Shown piece by piece: positions 59,647-64,000 of a DNA stretch of 64,000 bases. The stretch is from Nepenthes gracilis (lineage: Eukaryota; Streptophyta; Magnoliopsida; Caryophyllales; Nepenthaceae). The notes under the pieces are model-generated. The model ran no database searches and was not told where the DNA came from. It saw only the letters and a list, made by a program, of their open reading frames with translations. Positions within the stretch are counted from its first letter, which is position 1, and each line of letters starts with the position of its first letter. Location of the stretch: assembly GCA_033239525.1 (NCBI GenBank), contig BSYO01000026.1, positions 4,898,001 through 4,962,000 on the forward strand, given 5' to 3'. Made by a program: the position numbers and the translations under genes.

Positions 59647-60226
59647 TGAAGCTACAAATCACACTAAATCACACTTGATGGATCTCCTCAGCTTGTAAAA
59701 AGCACACAATGGAGGCCAAGGAGTTGTCAAGAGTTTTCAATGTCAACACAATTTACCATCTTACCAACAGAGAAGTGAAGACATGTTAAAATTAATATGG
59801 GCATACAAGAGATGATAAAGTAAACAAGAAGCAAGCAGAATATATGATCTACGGCTTTAAGATCCTTCTGCCCTATTCAAGGGAATAGCAAAGAACAAAA
59901 TCTGTTAAATATTTGAATAACTTATATGATTGCAACATCTGTTAAAAAGAAAAATTGTTGTGCAGGGTATGGGAGATCCAAAAAAGATAAATCCAGTTGC
60001 TTAGACAGATTGAAATTAGAAGCACCAGTAGTTTAGCACCTTCTACAACCTGTTAACATATAGTCAATTGATTTGTTATTAACCAGCATTATAATAATAA
60101 AAAATAAAATAGTAGCATATAATAAATACATATCTTACATAATTGTAATCTTGAACAATCATCACATCAATAACTCATCTTCTTCACTACTAGACTTGTA
60201 TACATATTTAGATCCACCAGCATAAT
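59647..60226. other. Interval between the two CACTA genes
   Basis: AT-rich, with no ORF of note. It probably holds the 3' UTR of the tnpD-like gene and the 5' region of the tnpA-like gene, both transcribed leftward. Confidence 0.5.
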
Positions 60227-63200
60227 TCATATATCTACAATATCTGGTTCAATATCAGTTCTAACTAAAGGTACCGACATATCACTCAACTCTACTACAT
60301 AATCCAAATTTGTTTCTAATGTTGGCTCATTACTATCGACATATGTTTCGTAGAGATCATCCATCTCTTCACCAACAGGAATATCATAAAAGTTATGTAG
60401 CATTGACCTAACAACAACTCGCCAATTCACATCTGTATGGTCTACACGTAATAAACTTGTTCAACTTGGCATGCTAAAACATAAGACTCATCAGTTTGTA
60501 AAAATCAAGTGATATTTATTGTTATAAGCCCATTTAGTTCCTTCTTAATACCTTTTTTTATATCATATATGCCATATCAATCACAACGAAAAAGCACTAT
60601 CGTGTTTCCACCATTATACTCTAATTCAATAATCTCTCTTAATAATTCAAAGTAGTTCATTTCCCCACTATGTAAATCACCCTTCACCACCACTCCACTA
60701 TTCTGTGTTTTACGCTTTCTTGCTTGATTTTCTATATGAAATTGGTATCCATTGACCACATATGATGAATAACAAGTCACTCTTCTAATTGGAGCCTGTG
60801 CCAAATATAAAAGGTATTTGTTTGCTCTTTCATCCCCTTTGTTCATCAATTCTGTAATCTATTGAACACAATAAGTATTAAAAGGTATTAATAAGATTAA
60901 CATTTAGTAAGTATTAAAAAATCGTATCAAACTATACAGAATGTATAAATATTTACTTACTCTGTATTCAAACCACTCTAACAAATCAACATTCCAATCT
61001 TGATTGATATTTTCATACTCCCTGTTCATCATCAAATATTAGAGTTCTTTGTATTAGTAGGTAGTGGATTGAAACACATATATACCACACTCATAATATT
61101 ACTATGTACCATAATAATAAAGTATCTTACTCTATAAAAGGCTGCACTTCCCTATAATTTTTCAGGATATATAGTTGAGCTCTATTTCAATCTTGAAAGC
61201 TCAACTCTTTAATACTTCTTTTGCCTAATAGTTTTCCAACTTTAGAAAATACTAATAACCCCACATGTACTTTACCATCGTCAAAATTTCTTTCTTTACG
61301 ATTGAATCTTGCTTCTGCCCTACCCAAATATCTAGAGCAAAATACCAGACGTTCTTCTACTATATGACATTCAGCTATAAAGCCTTTTGGGCGAGCTTTA
61401 TTACGTACATATGATTTTAACTTGCGTATGTACCTGTAAATAAGACTTTATTAGTTCAAATACCATAATTATTATATTCAAAATACACATGCTATAAATT
61501 TTAGGAATATCTCACCTTTCAAAAGGATACATCCACCGATATTGAATTGGTCCTGCAACTTTTGCCTCACTTGCCAAATGAATAGGTAAGTACAACATGA
61601 TATCAAAAAAAGATGGGGGAAAGATACGTTCCATTTTACAAAGGGTCAAAATAATATTTCGTTCTAATTTTTCCAATGCATCCACTCGTAATGTTTTTCT
61701 ACATAACTGTTTAAAGAACACACCTAATTCAGTTAATGGCTCGTATACTTCTGTAGGTAAGATACCACGAAATATCGGTGCAATCAAGTCTTGCAAAAAT
61801 ACATGATAATCATGACTTTTCATCCCTGAAACTTTACTATCAACACAATTTACACATCAAGATATATTGAAAGAATAACCATCTGAAACTTTCAAATTTG
61901 CAAGAAACTTACAAACAACCCTTTTTTCTTTCAATGTCAACGATAGGTAGCTTTAGGAATTAAATATTTATCTTCAAGTTCAATAGGATGCAAGTCATTT
62001 CGAATTCCCATATTCCTCAAATCCAGACGAGAATTTAAATTATCCTTTGTCTTCCCATCAATGCCTAATACTGTGCCATGATGCTTTCGCAGACATTCTT
62101 TTCAATATGCATAACATCTAAATTATGACGAACCAAAACTTTACGCCAATAAGGCAACTTGAAAAAAATACTTTTCTTATTTCAATTATACTTGAGAGTA
62201 TGTTCAGGTTGCTTTCGCTTGATACCGGCCTTCCCAAATATCACATTGTCACATGCACTAAGTTGATCGAGGACATCATCCCCCAAAAATAGCTTGGGAG
62301 CATGTCGCATTTTTATAGTGCCGTCAAAGGATTTTTTGTCAAATCTCCATTTATAATTGGCATCTAAGAATCTACGATGACACGTATAACACAATTTATG
62401 ACCATGTGACAATCTATAAGAGGAAGTGTCAAAATTGCAATTAGGACAAGCAAATTTTCCTTTCGTACTCCAACCTGATAAATTTACGTAAGTTGAAAAA
62501 TCATTAATAGTTCACAACAATGATGCATGTAATTTAAAATTGTTTGAACTGAATGTGTCGTAGGTTTCAACTCCAACGTACCATAATTCCATAAGCTCAT
62601 CTATTAATGGTTCCAAGAATACATCAATATCATTTCCAGGAGCTTTTGGACCAGGAATTAATGATGACAGTATAAAGTATTCACTTTTCATGCATATCCA
62701 TGGTGGGAGACTATATGGAACTAATATCACTGGCCATATGCTGTAAGATGTACTTAAGTTGCCAAAAGGATTAAATCCATCAGAAGCTAAGTCAAGCCTC
62801 GCATTTCGGGAATCTAGTGCAAAGTTCGGGTACATTTCGTCAAAAGATTTCCAAACTTTTGAGTCAGCTGGATGTCTCAAGACTCCATCATCAGGGCGTT
62901 TCTCCTTATGCCATCACATATGAGATGCTATTTTTGAAGACATGTAAAACCTTTGAAGTCTAGGTATTAGTGAAAAATGACAAAGAATTTTATGCGGAAC
63001 TTTTTTTCCTTCATCATTATCAATTTTTCACCTCGAACATCCACAAATTGGATAGTTTTGATATTTGTCATATACATTTCGATAAAGGATACAATCATTC
63101 TTGCAAACATCAATCTTAACATAATCCAATCCTAAATCTCTTGTATACTTCTTTACTTCATAAGAGTTACTTGGAAAATTACTATCATGGAAGAATACTA

Positions 63201-63775
63201 ATTTCAATAAATTTAGTAGCATTGAGAAAGATTTATTACTCCAACCATTAATGCACTTCAAATGGAGAAGATGTAAAATAAATTCTAATTTAGTGAAACG
63301 ATCACAACCCGAAAATAATTCTTGTTCAGCATCTTTCATAAGTCTATAAAAATTTTCGGGCACTGCATCATTTTGATCAGTTTCATCACCTACATGGTCG
63401 ACATCCTCACTGAAATCTACATTTGTAACATTTGTGGCATCATGGATCAAAGAAATAGTATCATCATATTCAAAATCATTTCTCCGCTTTCTTTCCCATC
63501 ATCATCATGTCCTTCATCACTGGTAGAGTCATTTTCTTCTTCTCCATGAAAAATTTATTATTTGAATCCCTTAATATTCCATATATGATTAAGTGGTTGA
63601 AAATTATTTCCCTATCTTGAAAAAAAAGATTGTTACAATTATTGCATTGATAACGTAACTTATCCCCATTTCTAACTTTTGAAAATGCAAAATCAAGAAA
63701 TTCGATAGCTCCTTTTCTATACTTTGGCTTTCATCTGTCACTAACAGTCTTATAATTTATTAAACTCTTATCCAT
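60227..63775 (-). pseudogene. CACTA tnpD-like transposase (transposase-associated, tnp2, DUF4218, DUF4216 domains)
   Basis: The minus-strand ATG is at 63775: MDKSLINYK...YRKGAIEFLDFAFS with the CxxCNN motif (YQCNNCNNLFFQDRE) of the transposase-associated domain. Next is the tnp2 region: FYRLMKDAEQEL, YPICGCSR near 63035, RHPADSKVWKSFDEMYPNFA, DVFLEPLIDELMELWYVGVE and RHNLDVMHIEKNVCES near 62110. DUF4218 follows (SHDYHVFLQDLIAPIFRGIL, 61512-61823, then YIRKLKSYVRNKARPKGF and EVQPFIE). Then comes DUF4216 (APIRRVTCYSSYVVNGYQFH, 60577-60849) and the tail NWRVVVRSMLHNFYDI. Introns are evident. Stops at several points (VSDR*, CGCSR*, ASHM*, SFQD*) make it a pseudogene. It supplies the catalytic transposase of En/Spm elements. 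Confidence 0.85.
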
Positions 63776-64000
63776 CCTAAAATGTAAATAAGAAAAAAGT
63801 TAGTATTAATAAATCAATTATAGGTTAACTACGTTATAAAGAGATAAGTAAATAAATATATAATAAAAATTATATTTGGGCCATATTACCTAACAACTTT
63901 GGTGTGCCATATGGAAACTTGAAGGTAATGCGTTGATGTGTGTGTGTGTGTATCATACCCAGCAATTTCGGCAACGACAGGATCAGAATACAACGGATTA
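63776..64000. other. 5' region of the CACTA transposase gene
   Basis: AT-rich sequence upstream of the tnpD-like start, with a short (GT)n run at 63938-63951. The CACTA terminal repeat should lie beyond the window edge. Confidence 0.5.

Overview
This window looks like transposon-dense heterochromatin from a eudicot plant nuclear genome. Nearly every long stretch belongs to an LTR retrotransposon, a CACTA transposon, a MITE or a decayed gene fragment. I saw no bacterial-style operons and no intact multi-exon host gene. The plant assignment rests on protein families read from the sequence: an ankyrin/PGG-type pseudogene, an mTERF fragment, Tat and Tekay-like Ty3/gypsy elements, copia UBN2-type gag, and tnp2/DUF4218/DUF4216 CACTA transposase. 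All boundaries, homologies and percent identities were read by eye, without database searches.

Layout. (A) 1-6206 is a large imperfect palindrome: a 2.95-kb left arm (cut by the window edge) and a 2.95-kb right arm about a 306-bp spacer. Each arm carries a copia LTR and an ankyrin/PGG pseudogene exon. (B) The copia element of the right arm spans 5085-17813 on the minus strand, with a near-matching 5-bp target duplication (GGTTT/GGCTT). Its gag is split by a degenerate Tekay-like chromovirus at 7016-16559 with 2.4-kb LTRs. The 3' LTR of that chromovirus is itself interrupted by a 1.1-kb GC-rich cluster of plant dispersed-repeat units in head-to-head orientation. (C) 17819-19905 is a low-repeat island with a promoter-like TATA and CT tract and a small ORF of unknown status. 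(D) A Tourist-like MITE (19906-30352, TSD TTA) is split by a Ty3/gypsy Tat element (20258-30232, TSD CATTC). The Tat element carries a long antisense coding region between pol and the 3' LTR. (E) 30994-37009 is a solo LTR (TSD GTTTT) with 150-bp telobox-bearing internal repeats and a second LTR-like insertion (32501-36194). (F) 39163-48098 is a minus-strand chromovirus of the same telobox family, interrupted by a related solo LTR (44501-46713) and truncated by another chromovirus (48099-50926) that keeps a readable partial gag. (G) 50927-56700 is repeat-rich, with a 2.7-kb solo LTR (52428-55137, TSD ATTAC) that holds a striking short-period array. (H) 56745-63775 is a minus-strand CACTA (En/Spm) element with tnpD-like and tnpA-like genes, followed downstream by an mTERF exon fragment and another exon-like piece.

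How the parts relate. Nesting gives a relative order. The copia insertion predates the Tekay-like insertion in it and also predates the inverted duplication: the copia LTRs differ from each other more than the two arms do. The MITE predates the Tat element, and the telobox-family elements nested repeatedly into one another. The most biologically suggestive object is the ankyrin/PGG palindrome, whose transcript could fold into a long hairpin. The Tat antisense ORF, the telobox LTR repeats and the CACTA-associated mTERF fragment are the other items most worth testing.
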